Positions 6,657-13,793 of a stretch of 16,024 nt of DNA are shown here, one piece after another (the stretch's first letter is position 1; each line of letters starts with the position of its first letter). Location: positions 1 to 16,024 of the forward strand of contig JBOGWP010000137.1 of the NCBI GenBank assembly GCA_050693875.1, in the 5' to 3' direction. The DNA is from JBOGWP01 sp050693875. GTDB lineage: Bacteria; Actinomycetota; CADDZG01; JAHWKV01; JBOGWP01. A program made the translations under genes and the position numbers. The notes below the pieces were generated by a model, which was given only the letters and a program-made list of their open reading frames with translations, ran no database searches and was not told the DNA's origin.

Positions 6657-7631
6657 TTACTCGAGGACCGGCACCCGATCGACGACAACCCTGGTCAGGC
6701 GCTCCAGGGAGTCTCGGGCCTCGCGGTGGGGCAACGTCTTGAGGATCTCGAGGGCACCATCGGCGTGGCGTGCCGCCTCGGCAAGGGCACGGTCGAAGGC
6801 CCCCGTCCGAAGCACGGCGGTCCGCACACCTTCCACGTCGACCTGCGGCGCTCCGAGGGAGGAGGCCAGCGACGGGTCGGCCTCCATTGCGAGGAGCACC
6901 GGCAGTGTGTACACGCCGTCCCGCATGTCGGTGCCGGGGGCCTTTCCCAGCTCCTCCTGGGTCGCGGCGATGTCGAGCAGGTCGTCGGCGATCTGGAACG
7001 CAAGCCCGAAGCTCGTGCCAAAGCGGCTGAGCGCATCGACGAGCTCGTCGGAGCAGCCGGCAAGGGCGCCCCCGAGCCGGGTCGAAGCCTCGATGAGTGC
7101 GGCTGTCTTGTCCTCGATGGTGGCGAAGTAGTGGGGGCCTCCCCGGGCGGTGTCGTAGGCGGACTCGAGCTCGCGCACCTGCCCCTGGACGACCCGGGCA
7201 ATGGCATCTGCCAGCACCCGCGGGACCGGCCCCCCGACGTCGGCGGCGATCCCGGAGGCTCGAGCGAACAGGTAGTCGCCGACGAGGATCGCGACGGTGT
7301 TGCCCCACTTCTCGTTGGCGCTCGCAACACCTCGCCGAACATCGGCCTCGTCGATCACGTCGTCGTGGTAGAGGGTCGCGAGATGGGTCAGCTCGATGGC
7401 CGCCCCGGTGGCATGCACACGCCAGTCGGTCCCCGAACCGAGCTGTGCCGAGAGCGCGACGAGCGCGGGGCGGAGGCGCTTCCCGCCCGCCCGGGTGAGA
7501 TAGGTGGTGGCCTCGGTGAGGAAGACCGTGGCCGCGGCAGAGGCCTCGAGCATGATCTCCTCCATCCGCTGGAGATCGCGCGTGACGGGGTCGAGGGCGG
7601 CGCCGACCTCGTCTTTGAAGACCGCCTCCAC
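6657..7631 (-). CDS. Trans-polyprenyl diphosphate synthase (long-chain, quinone side-chain type)
   Basis: This 324-residue protein is the normal length for the family. The motifs seen are GGKRLRP (49-55, IPP binding), the first aspartate-rich motif DDVID (90-94) in LYHDDVIDEADVRRG, and the second DDLLD (216-220) in FQIADDLLD. It condenses IPP with allylic diphosphates in the trans configuration. The residues just before the first motif (HLATLYH) are small or medium-sized, with Ala at the fifth position upstream, which by the usual rule allows a long chain such as a hexa- to octaprenyl menaquinone tail. That is inference; geranylgeranyl is possible. The GTG at 7631 has GGAGA about 9 bases upstream. 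It starts 14 bases after the yjbQ stop and ends at the uppS start, so the three are probably cotranscribed. Confidence 0.93.
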   Translation of the reverse strand: MEAVFKDEVGAALDPVTRDLQRMEEIMLEASAAATVFLTEATTYLTRAGGKRLRPALVALSAQLGSGTDWRVHATGAAIELTHLATLYHDDVIDEADVRRGVASANEKWGNTVAILVGDYLFARASGIAADVGGPVPRVLADAIARVVQGQVRELESAYDTARGGPHYFATIEDKTAALIEASTRLGGALAGCSDELVDALSRFGTSFGLAFQIADDLLDIAATQEELGKAPGTDMRDGVYTLPVLLAMEADPSLASSLGAPQVDVEGVRTAVLRTGAFDRALAEAARHADGALEILKTLPHREARDSLERLTRVVVDRVPVLE

Positions 7632-7645
7632 CGGCGTCTCTCCGC

Positions 7646-8092
7646 TCAGATCCCGCAGACCTGGATGGAGATCTGCCGGTCGCGGGCTTCGTCGAACTCG
7701 ATCACCGTGATGCGCTGCCAGACTCCGAGCTGGAGGGCTCCCTCGGCGACGGGGACGGACTCCGACGAGCGGCCCCCGATGATCTGACGGATGTGGGCAT
7801 GGGCGTTGCCGGGCTCGTCGTCGTGAAGGTTCTCGGTGCGGATGTCCATGTCGTTGTGGCGGTAATACCCGACCGAGGGGATGAGGCGCGACAGCGCGGT
7901 CTGAATGTCGGCCAGCAGGCCGGTCTCCCGTTCCTGGATCAGCACGCCGCAGGTGGTGTGGCCGGAGAACACCAGCGCGTACCCCTCATCGATGCCCGAC
8001 TCGATCAGTGCCTTCTCGACATCGGCGGTGATGTCGATGATGTCGTACGGGCCTTTCGTCGCGATCTGCAGTTTTTCGCGGTGAACCTTCAT
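7646..8092 (-). CDS. yjbQ: YjbQ/UPF0047 family protein
   Basis: This is a 148-residue compact protein. Family marks are SGHTTCGVLIQE (43-54), RHNDMDIRTENLHDDEPGNA (78-97), HAHIRQIIGG (98-107) and LQLGVWQRITVIEFDEARDR (120-139). The fold is a small trimeric beta-barrel with clustered histidines. Members can show weak thiamine-phosphate synthase activity, but the physiological role is unsettled. The ATG at 8092 is supported by GGGGAG about 5 bases upstream and gives the standard family N-terminus; a longer open frame upstream to 8338 has no family support. It is the first gene of the yjbQ / trans-prenyl synthase / uppS / zinc-ribbon run. I see no TPP riboswitch in the 208-base leader. Confidence 0.9.
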   Translation of the reverse strand: MKVHREKLQIATKGPYDIIDITADVEKALIESGIDEGYALVFSGHTTCGVLIQERETGLLADIQTALSRLIPSVGYYRHNDMDIRTENLHDDEPGNAHAHIRQIIGGRSSESVPVAEGALQLGVWQRITVIEFDEARDRQISIQVCGI

Positions 8093-8236
8093 CTGGCTCC
8101 CCTGATTGTGGCGCAGGAACGATACCAGCAGGTCGGTGCAACCGGCCGGCGGCAGATGTCCCCGGGTCGGCGGGCGCCGGGGTGGGGGGCCGGCTGCTGG
8201 TCGACGGCGCGACAAGACAGGCGGCCCGCCTCGCCC

Positions 8237-8261
8237 CCGCTGCCCAACGATCAGGCAGCGG
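8237..8261. terminator. GC-rich hairpin, possible terminator of the PadR operon
   Basis: CCGCTGCC (8237-8244) and GGCAGCGG (8254-8261) form a perfect 8-bp stem with a 9-base loop, 40 bases beyond the stop of the membrane-protein gene at 8301. There is no T run after it on either strand, so it would be a non-canonical terminator of the kind seen in GC-rich actinobacteria, or an RNA-stabilising stem. Confidence 0.4.
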
Positions 8262-8283
8262 AGGCACGAGACTTCGCGAGGGG

Positions 8284-8298
8284 GCCGGCTCCGCCGGC
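8284..8298. repeat. Small inverted repeat just after the membrane-protein stop
   Basis: GCCGGC-TCC-GCCGGC forms a 6-bp stem with a 3-base loop, starting 3 bases past the stop codon at 8301-8303 in the direction of transcription. It may act together with the larger hairpin at 8237-8261. No T tract follows, and GC-only palindromes arise easily by chance in this genome. Confidence 0.25.
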
Positions 8299-8300
8299 GT

Positions 8301-9035
8301 TTACGACGGGAGAGGTGCCTGCGGCCGGGCCCGGGCAATCTCCGTCACCGAGCCGACGATGATCGCGAGGGCGAGCACCGTGGGGACGATGACCCAGAAG
8401 AAGGTGAGTGCCGGTACCGCCGCCACCACGACCATCCAGTTGCCGGAGATCCGGGACTGCGAGCGAAGCCACAGCCCGGAGGCAATGAGTGCGGCGAAGC
8501 CCAGGGCGATCCCCATCGCGCCCAGGTTGGTCGCCTTGGGATTCGTGATGAGCTGGGTGGCCGCGCCCGCCACGTAGAGCGCCGCGAGGACCGCCGCCAG
8601 CACGGTCCACCACGTCCAGGCCTTCGGGCCCGCACCGGCATAGGCGTACTCGGTCGGGCGCCCGGCCCGCCTGGCTGCCCTCAGCGAGACCATCGCAGGC
8701 ACCATCACGAAGAGGCCCACGGCGAGCGCCAACACCACGAGCGGGGGACCCGCCCCCAGGGCCATCATGCCCAGGATCACCAGGGAGCCGGCGATGGCCA
8801 GCCCTGCCATCCACTTTTGCCTCATGATCGACACCTCCAGGAGTTGTTGCGGAACGGAGACGGCTAGGTCCGCCACGATGAGGATCCAGGCGCGGGCAGG
8901 GCCTCGCTCCCTCAGGCGGTCGCAGAACGCCTGGGTCATGAGACCCGCGTACTCGCGCCGGAAGGCACGCGGGTAGGCGTGCAGCACGGCTCGGTAGATG
9001 CTGGCCTGCACCTTTGGCGATCGTGGCGGGTTCAT
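8301..9035 (-). CDS. PadR-coupled membrane protein with permease-type N-terminal domain
   Basis: This 244-residue protein has a soluble N-terminal helical domain (about 12-48), SIYRAVLHAYPRAFRREYAG then LMTQAFCDRLRERGPARAW. That domain resembles the start of ADOP/MacB-like permeases and other proteins encoded beside PadR regulators. A hydrophobic segment at about 49-68 and five or so more between 75 and 232 follow (for example 78-93, 98-117, 145-163, 172-190, 200-229). No MacB extracytoplasmic domain or ATPase is present, so it is not a full ABC permease. Its ATG at 9035 overlaps the PadR stop as ATGA, the usual arrangement for a PadR target gene. The function is unknown; a role in envelope stress or export is only a guess from context. 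Confidence 0.8.
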   Translation of the reverse strand: MNPPRSPKVQASIYRAVLHAYPRAFRREYAGLMTQAFCDRLRERGPARAWILIVADLAVSVPQQLLEVSIMRQKWMAGLAIAGSLVILGMMALGAGPPLVVLALAVGLFVMVPAMVSLRAARRAGRPTEYAYAGAGPKAWTWWTVLAAVLAALYVAGAATQLITNPKATNLGAMGIALGFAALIASGLWLRSQSRISGNWMVVVAAVPALTFFWVIVPTVLALAIIVGSVTEIARARPQAPLPS

Positions 9036-9442
9036 GCTCGCTCGAGGCCAGGGAAGGCACGTCGAGACAGCACGTTCTTCAGGAGCTTCCTGAGCCGTTC
9101 CGTCTCTGCGAGGCAGACCCGTGCGCCGAGACGCGTGGCCCGGTAGTAGCGGCGGCGCTCGTCGTCCATCTCGGGGTCGGGGCGTTCGTCCGACTCCTCG
9201 ATGAGCCCCTCGGCGAGCATCCTCTTGATCGAGCCGTACATGGTGCCGGGGCCGATCTTCACCGCGCCGTCGCTGATGGTCTCGACGTCGCGCATGATCG
9301 CGTACCCGTGCTTCTCTCCGTCGCGAAGGGCGAGGAGGATGTGAAACGTCGCCGTCGGCAGCGGGAGGAAGTCCGACGGTCGTGCCGGGTCTCGACCCAA
9401 GCTGTCTCCTTTCCCGGACCATGGTGGCGGATCCGAACTCAC
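9032..9442 (-). CDS. PadR family transcriptional regulator
   Basis: This 136-residue protein has a winged helix-turn-helix at about 27-105: TATFHILLALRDGEKHGYAI, IGPGTMYGSIKRMLAEGLIE (the recognition helix region) and DDERRRYYRATRLGAR (the wing and start of the dimerisation helix). The short C-terminal helix (106-128) is typical of PadR subfamily 2. These are mostly ligand-responsive repressors of their own operons. The GTG at 9442 gives a 25-residue disordered lead-in; a later TTG (Leu15) is possible, but the GTG lies just after a likely promoter and a GTGGA-like site. Its stop is fused by ATGA to the membrane-protein gene, its likely target. Two AT-rich palindromes directly upstream are the probable operator. 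Confidence 0.92.
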   Translation of the reverse strand: MSSDPPPWSGKGDSLGRDPARPSDFLPLPTATFHILLALRDGEKHGYAIMRDVETISDGAVKIGPGTMYGSIKRMLAEGLIEESDERPDPEMDDERRRYYRATRLGARVCLAETERLRKLLKNVLSRRAFPGLERA

Positions 9443-9450
9443 TTGTCCAC

Positions 9451-9475
9451 TGATATATCAGAGAACGATATATCA
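9451..9475. promoter_or_regulatory. Probable PadR operator: two TGATATATCA-type palindromes
   Basis: TGATATATCA (9451-9460) is a perfect 10-base palindrome. CGATATATCA (9466-9475) repeats it with one change and keeps the palindromic GATATATC core. The copies are 15 bases apart start to start, about 1.5 helical turns. They are strikingly AT-rich in a very GC-rich sequence and sit between the putative -10 and the PadR start. The link to PadR is inferred from position and symmetry. Confidence 0.6.
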
Positions 9476-9493
9476 GGACACGAGATAGTTCAA
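9465..9493 (-). promoter_or_regulatory. Promoter of the padR operon
   Basis: On the minus strand TTGAAC (9493-9488) and TATCGT (9470-9465) are separated by 17 bases. Transcription would begin near 9458, leaving a leader of about 15 bases. The -10 lies inside the upstream palindrome and the start site inside the other, so a repressor bound there would block RNA polymerase. Confidence 0.55.
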
Positions 9494-9725
9494 CCTCCCT
9501 CGCCGCTGCGCGGAGGCCGGTGTGCTCGTGGAGCATGGGTGCTCGCCGGCGGTCTCGACAGAGGTGAGCTGCGCTCGTTCAGCCGGGGACGTGCCTCGGC
9601 CTCATCGCCAGCAGACAGCCAACCGAGGAAGGCCCCTGGGGCTCGACCCTCATGCGGGGTTCGGATCGCGGCCGGGGATGCTCGGCCTCGGACTGCTGCT
9701 GCCGGCCTGGTGTCCTCCCGGAGCC

Positions 9726-10658
9726 CTACGGCGCGTCGAGCGAGGCGGGAAGCGGGAAGCGAAGCGTCTCCCTGGCCACCTCGACCTCCTCGATGTCGGT
9801 GATGCCCTGGCTGTTGAGCTGGGCGATCACCCGCTCCACGAGCACCTCGGGCGTCGACGCCCCCGAGGTGATGCCGATCACGTCGGCCTCCTCGAGCTGT
9901 TCCGGCTGGATGCCGGTCTCGTCGGGGATCAGGTAGGCGCGGGCCCCGGCCTCGCGGGCCACCTCGACCAGGCGATTCGAGTTCGACGAGTTCTCCGAGC
10001 CCACCACGAGAACCACATCGGCCTTGGCCGCAATCGCCTTGACCGCGGTCTGGCGGTTCTGGCTCGCGTAGCAGATGTCGTCGCGGGTGGGCGCCGAGAT
10101 CAGCGGGAAGCGCCGCCGCAAGGCATCGACCACCTCGAGGGTGTCGTCGACGGCCAGGGTCGTCTGGGTGAGAAACGCGACCCGTGCGGGGTCGACCCCC
10201 TCGATGCGGTCGACGTCCTCGGCCCGCTCGATGACGAGGGTGCGCTCGGGCGCCTCCCCGGAGGTGCCCTCGACCTCCTCGTGACCGACGTGCCCGATGA
10301 GGAAGATCGTCTTGTCCTGGCGGGCGAAGCGGCGTGCCTCGACGTGGACCTTGGTCACGAGCGGGCAGGTGGCGTCGATCACCCGAAGGTTCCGGTGGGC
10401 GGCGTTCTCGTAGACGCTGGGGGCGACCCCATGGGCGGAGAACACGCAGATGGCGCCGTCGGGCACCTCCTCCTCGGTCTCGACGAAGACCGCTCCCTTC
10501 GCCTCGAGCTCACGCACCACGTGGAGGTTGTGGACGATCTGCTTGCGCACGTAGACGGGAGGGCCGTACTTCTCCAGTGCGCGCACCACGATGTCGACCG
10601 CCCGCTCGACCCCCGCGCAGAACCCGCGCGGCGCTGCCACCACCATCCTCTTGGCCAT
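9726..10658 (-). CDS. ispH: 4-hydroxy-3-methylbut-2-enyl diphosphate reductase
   Basis: This 310-residue enzyme catalyses the last MEP-pathway step, reducing HMBPP to IPP and DMAPP. The three [4Fe-4S] cysteines are Cys14 (PRGFCAGVERA), Cys98 (DATCPLV) and Cys196 (DDICYASQNRQ). Substrate-binding His43 (VHNLHV), His76 (SAHGVAP) and His126 are present, with the catalytic Glu128 in GHEEVEGT. Thr167 (FLTQTTL) and the SSNSNRL loop (about 224-230) are also there. The ATG at 10658 shares its A with the TGA of ispG (TGATG), so the two are translationally coupled. Longer open frame upstream is a shadow of ispG. It stops at TAG 9726-9728, after which no clear terminator is visible. Confidence 0.97.
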   Translation of the reverse strand: MAKRMVVAAPRGFCAGVERAVDIVVRALEKYGPPVYVRKQIVHNLHVVRELEAKGAVFVETEEEVPDGAICVFSAHGVAPSVYENAAHRNLRVIDATCPLVTKVHVEARRFARQDKTIFLIGHVGHEEVEGTSGEAPERTLVIERAEDVDRIEGVDPARVAFLTQTTLAVDDTLEVVDALRRRFPLISAPTRDDICYASQNRQTAVKAIAAKADVVLVVGSENSSNSNRLVEVAREAGARAYLIPDETGIQPEQLEEADVIGITSGASTPEVLVERVIAQLNSQGITDIEEVEVARETLRFPLPASLDAP

Positions 10659-11752
10659 CAGTCCGACCCTACCCTCTCCTCGGCGACTTTGACCGCCTCC
10701 TCCATGAGCGCCTCGACCATCCGGTCGGCCGGGACCCAGCCGAGCTGGCGACCCCGGGAGAAGAGCAGCCCGCGGCCGGGGCCGGCGGCGAGCCCGACGT
10801 CGGCGTCCCGGGCCTCCCCGGGCCCATTGACCTCGCAGCCCATGACCGCGATCTGAATGGGGGGGAGCCGGCGGCGTTCGAGCTCCTCCTGGACGCGGCG
10901 GGTCAGGTCGAACACGTCGAGCTCGGCTCGCCCGCAGGAGGGGCAGGCGACGAGGTCGAAGGTGGTCCGCCGCAGCCCGAGGCTCTGGAGAATCTGCTTG
11001 CCCGCCTTCACCTCCTCGACGGGATCGGCGGTGAGCGAGACGCGGATGGTGTCGCCGATCCCCTCGGCGAGCAGGGTCCCGATGCCGATCGCCGACTTCA
11101 CCGTCCCGGCCGGCGGCGGACCGGCCTCGGTCACGCCGAGGTGGAGGGGGTAGTCGATCGCGCCGGCGAGGAGGCGGTAGGCGCGGATCATCTGCGCCAC
11201 GTTCTGGTGCTTGACGGACACCTTGATGTCGCCGAAGCCCTCGTCCTCGAGAATCCGGACCTCCTCGAGGGCGCTCTCGACCAGGGCCTCGGGGGTGGCG
11301 CCGCCGTGCTTGGCCAGCAGCCGCTTGTCGAGCGACCCCGCGTTCACGCCGATCCGGATCGGGACCCCGCGGGCAGAAGCCTCCCTCACGACCCTGCGGA
11401 CATGGCGCTCGTCGCGGATGTTGCCTGGATTGAGGCGGAGGCCGCCGATCCCGGCCTCGAGGGCGAGCAGGGCGAGCCGGTAGGAGAAATGGACGTCGGC
11501 GACGATCGGGACGCCGGCCTCCTGGACGATCATCGGGAGGGCCCGGGCGTCGGCTTCGTGGGGGACCGCCACCCGGACGATGTCGGCCCCCTGCGTGGCG
11601 AGCGCGTGTGCCTGGATGAGCGTGGCCTGGACGTCCTCGGTCTTCGTCGTCGTCATCGATTGGATCGAGATCGGGGCATCGCCGCCGATCTCGACGGTTC
11701 CGATGCGGATCTTCCGGGAGGGCCGCCGGGGGGCCAGGCCGTCTGTGTTCAT
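10658..11752 (-). CDS. ispG: 4-hydroxy-3-methylbut-2-en-1-yl diphosphate synthase (flavodoxin/ferredoxin)
   Basis: This 364-residue protein is the size of the compact bacterial form, with a TIM barrel then a [4Fe-4S] domain. It converts ME-cPP to HMBPP. Seen in order: RKIRIGTVEIGGDAPISIQS (13-32), SMTTTKTEDV, LRLNPGNI (105-112), VNAGSLDKRLL, and the cluster ligands Cys270 and Cys273 (ACPSCGR), Cys306 (MGCEVNGPGEA) and Glu313. The ATG at 11752 gives the normal N-terminus; the open frame upstream to 11896 has a composition unlike the family. The Shine-Dalgarno is weak (AGGA about 8-10 bases upstream). It is followed directly by ispH. The usual partners dxr and the RseP-type protease are not upstream; instead a mannosyltransferase gene ends 97 bases away. 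Confidence 0.97.
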   Translation of the reverse strand: MNTDGLAPRRPSRKIRIGTVEIGGDAPISIQSMTTTKTEDVQATLIQAHALATQGADIVRVAVPHEADARALPMIVQEAGVPIVADVHFSYRLALLALEAGIGGLRLNPGNIRDERHVRRVVREASARGVPIRIGVNAGSLDKRLLAKHGGATPEALVESALEEVRILEDEGFGDIKVSVKHQNVAQMIRAYRLLAGAIDYPLHLGVTEAGPPPAGTVKSAIGIGTLLAEGIGDTIRVSLTADPVEEVKAGKQILQSLGLRRTTFDLVACPSCGRAELDVFDLTRRVQEELERRRLPPIQIAVMGCEVNGPGEARDADVGLAAGPGRGLLFSRGRQLGWVPADRMVEALMEEAVKVAEERVGSD

Positions 11753-11849
11753 GAGCCCATCCTGCCACAGCGGCCCGGCGGGCCCGCCTCCGCACGGGTC
11801 GGCAGCCGATGGAGAAGCTGTCGCGAAATCCAGGCCGCCCCTCGCCGGA

Positions 11850-13049
11850 TCAGAAGATCGGCCGGGCGGCGATGAAGAGGGCGGTGAGAGCTCCAAGGCC
11901 TGCTGCCGACAGCACCGCCAGGGGGACGCGGGCTCGCCGGGGGATCAGGGCGCACGCCGCAAAGCCCGGGAAGGCGGCGAGGACAAAGCGCGGCAGGGAC
12001 AGCAGCGGGCGGGGAGGGAACGGGGCCACCAGGGCGGCACCCATGACCGCAGCCGTGTAGGCGGCAAACCCGAGGAGGGCGGCCCCGCCATGGCGACGCT
12101 GAACGAACAGCAGCCCGATCGCCATGGCCACGAGCGCAGCCGCCGCCGCCAGGTCGAGAAGGAAGTAGGGGCCGAAGTCCGTTGCCCGAAGGCGCCACCA
12201 AGCCTTCGCTCCTTCCAGCAGGGTGACCACCGGAAGGGTGAGGGTGCGCTGCCACCGCGACTGCACCCCCAGGCCACCCGTCGGTTCCGAGGTGACGGCC
12301 CACACCCAGGCCAGCCAAATGCCCAACCCGACCAGGGGGCCGGTCGCCGCGGCCCACGTGCGGCCGGCTCCTCGTTTGGCGAGGGCGAGCATCGGGATCG
12401 AGAGCAGCACGCCGAAGGGGCGTGCGAGCCCGGCCAGGACCCCGGCCATCCACGCGACCGCCGGGTGCCCTCGAGCCACCGCGAGCAGCGCGCATGCACC
12501 TGCGGCGAGCAGGAGCGGCTCGGCATATGGGGCGACCAGGAAGAAGGCTGTCGGCGAGAGAGCAAGCCCGAACGCGGCGGCGCGGGCGGCGCTCGGCCCG
12601 ATCAGCAGGTCGACGAGCCGGCAGAGCACGACGAGCCCGATCAGGCACGCGGCGTTGGCGACGATGAGTGCGGCGATCACCTCGTTCCCGCCCACCAGCG
12701 GCGTCAGGGCCCGCGTCAGGATCGGAAACAGGGGAAGGAATGCGAAGGTTCCCGGATCACCCCGGTAGCCCGACTCGGCGATGCGCAGGTACCAGAGCGC
12801 GTCGGCCCGCAGCCACACGCCGAGCAGGGCCTCGTCCCCGCCGGCGAAATGGGGGGGGACGTAGCCGGGGACCTGGATCGTCAGCCCACCGGCGAGCAGC
12901 CCGGCGGAGGCGAACGCCGCGGCGGTGGCGACGAGGCGCAGGAGCGCCCAGGCGGCCAGGCCGGTGAGGATGGCGTGAAGCCACGCCCTCGCTGCGCTTC
13001 GAGCCGCAGAGGCTGGGGGGTCTGCAGGGGCGGGGGCGGGCCCCGGCAC
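11850..13049 (-). CDS. PIG-V-like polytopic mannosyltransferase (GT-C type)
   Basis: This roughly 399-residue protein has many membrane segments. After the first (about 25-50), the first extracytoplasmic loop holds LGVWLRADALWYLRIAESGY (76-95), matching the W-x-D-x-x-W-Y-L-x-I-A-x-x-G-Y signature of the PIG-V/mannosyltransferase family with Asp83 as the likely catalytic residue. FAFLPLFPILTRAL (103-116) and GLALSPTAFFLVAPYAEPLL (161-180) are further family marks, and GLARPFG (207-213) a later conserved arginine. Such enzymes take mannose from a polyprenyl-phosphate donor and work outside the cytoplasmic membrane; the acceptor here is unknown. The GTG at 13049 is a provisional start, since the first 20 residues are Ala/Pro-rich and could be shorter. 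It is divergent from the CPBP gene and upstream of ispG on the same strand. Confidence 0.82.
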   Translation of the reverse strand: MPGPAPAPADPPASAARSAARAWLHAILTGLAAWALLRLVATAAAFASAGLLAGGLTIQVPGYVPPHFAGGDEALLGVWLRADALWYLRIAESGYRGDPGTFAFLPLFPILTRALTPLVGGNEVIAALIVANAACLIGLVVLCRLVDLLIGPSAARAAAFGLALSPTAFFLVAPYAEPLLLAAGACALLAVARGHPAVAWMAGVLAGLARPFGVLLSIPMLALAKRGAGRTWAAATGPLVGLGIWLAWVWAVTSEPTGGLGVQSRWQRTLTLPVVTLLEGAKAWWRLRATDFGPYFLLDLAAAAALVAMAIGLLFVQRRHGGAALLGFAAYTAAVMGAALVAPFPPRPLLSLPRFVLAAFPGFAACALIPRRARVPLAVLSAAGLGALTALFIAARPIF

Positions 13050-13078
13050 GTCCGCCGGGACTCCCCAATCCTCCTCGC

Positions 13079-13084
13079 TAGGCT
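13079..13084 (+). promoter_or_regulatory. Candidate -10 (TAGGCT) for leaderless CPBP gene
   Basis: TAGGCT ends 8 bases before the GTG at 13093, with no Shine-Dalgarno at normal distance. This mirrors the spacing seen before the NlpC/P60 and MFS genes. It overlaps the alternative TTG start at 13084, which argues for GTG. No clear -35 is seen. Confidence 0.4.
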
Positions 13085-13092
13085 TGCCGCTC

Positions 13093-13785
13093 GTGATCCC
13101 GACCCTTCTCGCGTTCGGACTCGTTTCCTACAACAACCTGCTCAACCTCTGGCCACCGTTTTCGGGTGGACTCTACGTCCCTTGCAATGCCCTGCTTGGC
13201 CTCGGGCTGTTCGTGATGGCTACGGGGCCGCTCGACCTGAGCCTGAGGATCCTGGGCATGGCCGGAACCCGGCCGGGAGGAGTCCTTCTCGGGGCGGGCC
13301 TGGGGCTTGCTGCGGCCGCGGTGCCGTTCCTCGCCTTACGCTTCCCCCTGGGGGCCGCGGGCCTGGCAGACCGGCGACTCGCCGGGATCTCGTCGCGCCA
13401 GCTCCTCTACCGGGTCCTGCTTCGGGTACCCGTTGGGACGGCGGCGCTCGAGGAGATCGCCTTCCGGGGCGTGCTGCTCGCACTCTGGCTGCCGCAGGGC
13501 GCGCGCCTTGCGGCGGTGGCCTCGAGCGCTGGGTTCGCGATCTGGCACATCGTCCCGACCCGAAACCTGGTCCTCGCCAACAGGCCGGGAGCCGCTCCGG
13601 CGACGGTTCTCGCTGCCGTCGTGGCCGGCGTCGCCGCCGCCTTTGCCGCCGGCCTCGCGCTTGCGGGGCTGCGGCTCGAGCTAGGGCTGGTGGCGGCGTT
13701 TGCGCTCCACGCGGTGCTCAACGGCGCGTCGACCGTCGCGGCGTTCCTCGCGACTCGCAAGGTGGTGACGCCGGCTCCGGAGTGA
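13093..13785 (+). CDS. CPBP family intramembrane metalloprotease-like protein (CAAX/bacteriocin-processing type)
   Basis: This 230-residue polytopic protein carries the three CPBP (Abi) motifs. Motif 1 is EEIAFRG with the paired glutamates and arginine (about residues 120-126), motif 2 is FAIWHIVP with the conserved His (about 152), and motif 3 is HAVLNGAS with His and Asn (about 206 and 210). The family includes the CAAX prenyl endopeptidase Rce1 and bacterial proteins tied to bacteriocin self-immunity; most bacterial members have no known substrate. All putative catalytic residues are intact, in membrane helices. I chose GTG 13093 from the -10 spacing; TTG 13084 adds three residues. The gene is divergent from the mannosyltransferase and ends 8 bases from the convergent acyltransferase stop. 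Confidence 0.88.
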   Translation: MIPTLLAFGLVSYNNLLNLWPPFSGGLYVPCNALLGLGLFVMATGPLDLSLRILGMAGTRPGGVLLGAGLGLAAAAVPFLALRFPLGAAGLADRRLAGISSRQLLYRVLLRVPVGTAALEEIAFRGVLLALWLPQGARLAAVASSAGFAIWHIVPTRNLVLANRPGAAPATVLAAVVAGVAAAFAAGLALAGLRLELGLVAAFALHAVLNGASTVAAFLATRKVVTPAPE

Positions 13786-13793
13786 GTCGCCCT

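Noticed and set aside
8093..8300. TPP riboswitch upstream of yjbQ
   Set aside because: I looked for the conserved CTGAGA core and its paired helices and did not find them. Only simple hairpins are present.
9036..9536. N-terminal extension of the PadR-partner membrane protein frame
   Set aside because: It is antisense-free but out-of-frame padR sequence. The ATG overlapping the padR stop gives the natural N-terminus.
9494..9725. Possible small gene or terminator between ispH and the padR promoter
   Set aside because: Frames here have no ribosome binding site or motif. Only short GC palindromes and a 9-base direct repeat (CTCGGCCTC) were seen, too weak to call.
10659..11795. N-terminal extension of the ispH frame upstream of its ATG at 10658
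   Set aside because: The extension is out-of-frame ispG sequence. Homology to IspH begins exactly at MAKRMVVAAPRGFCAG.
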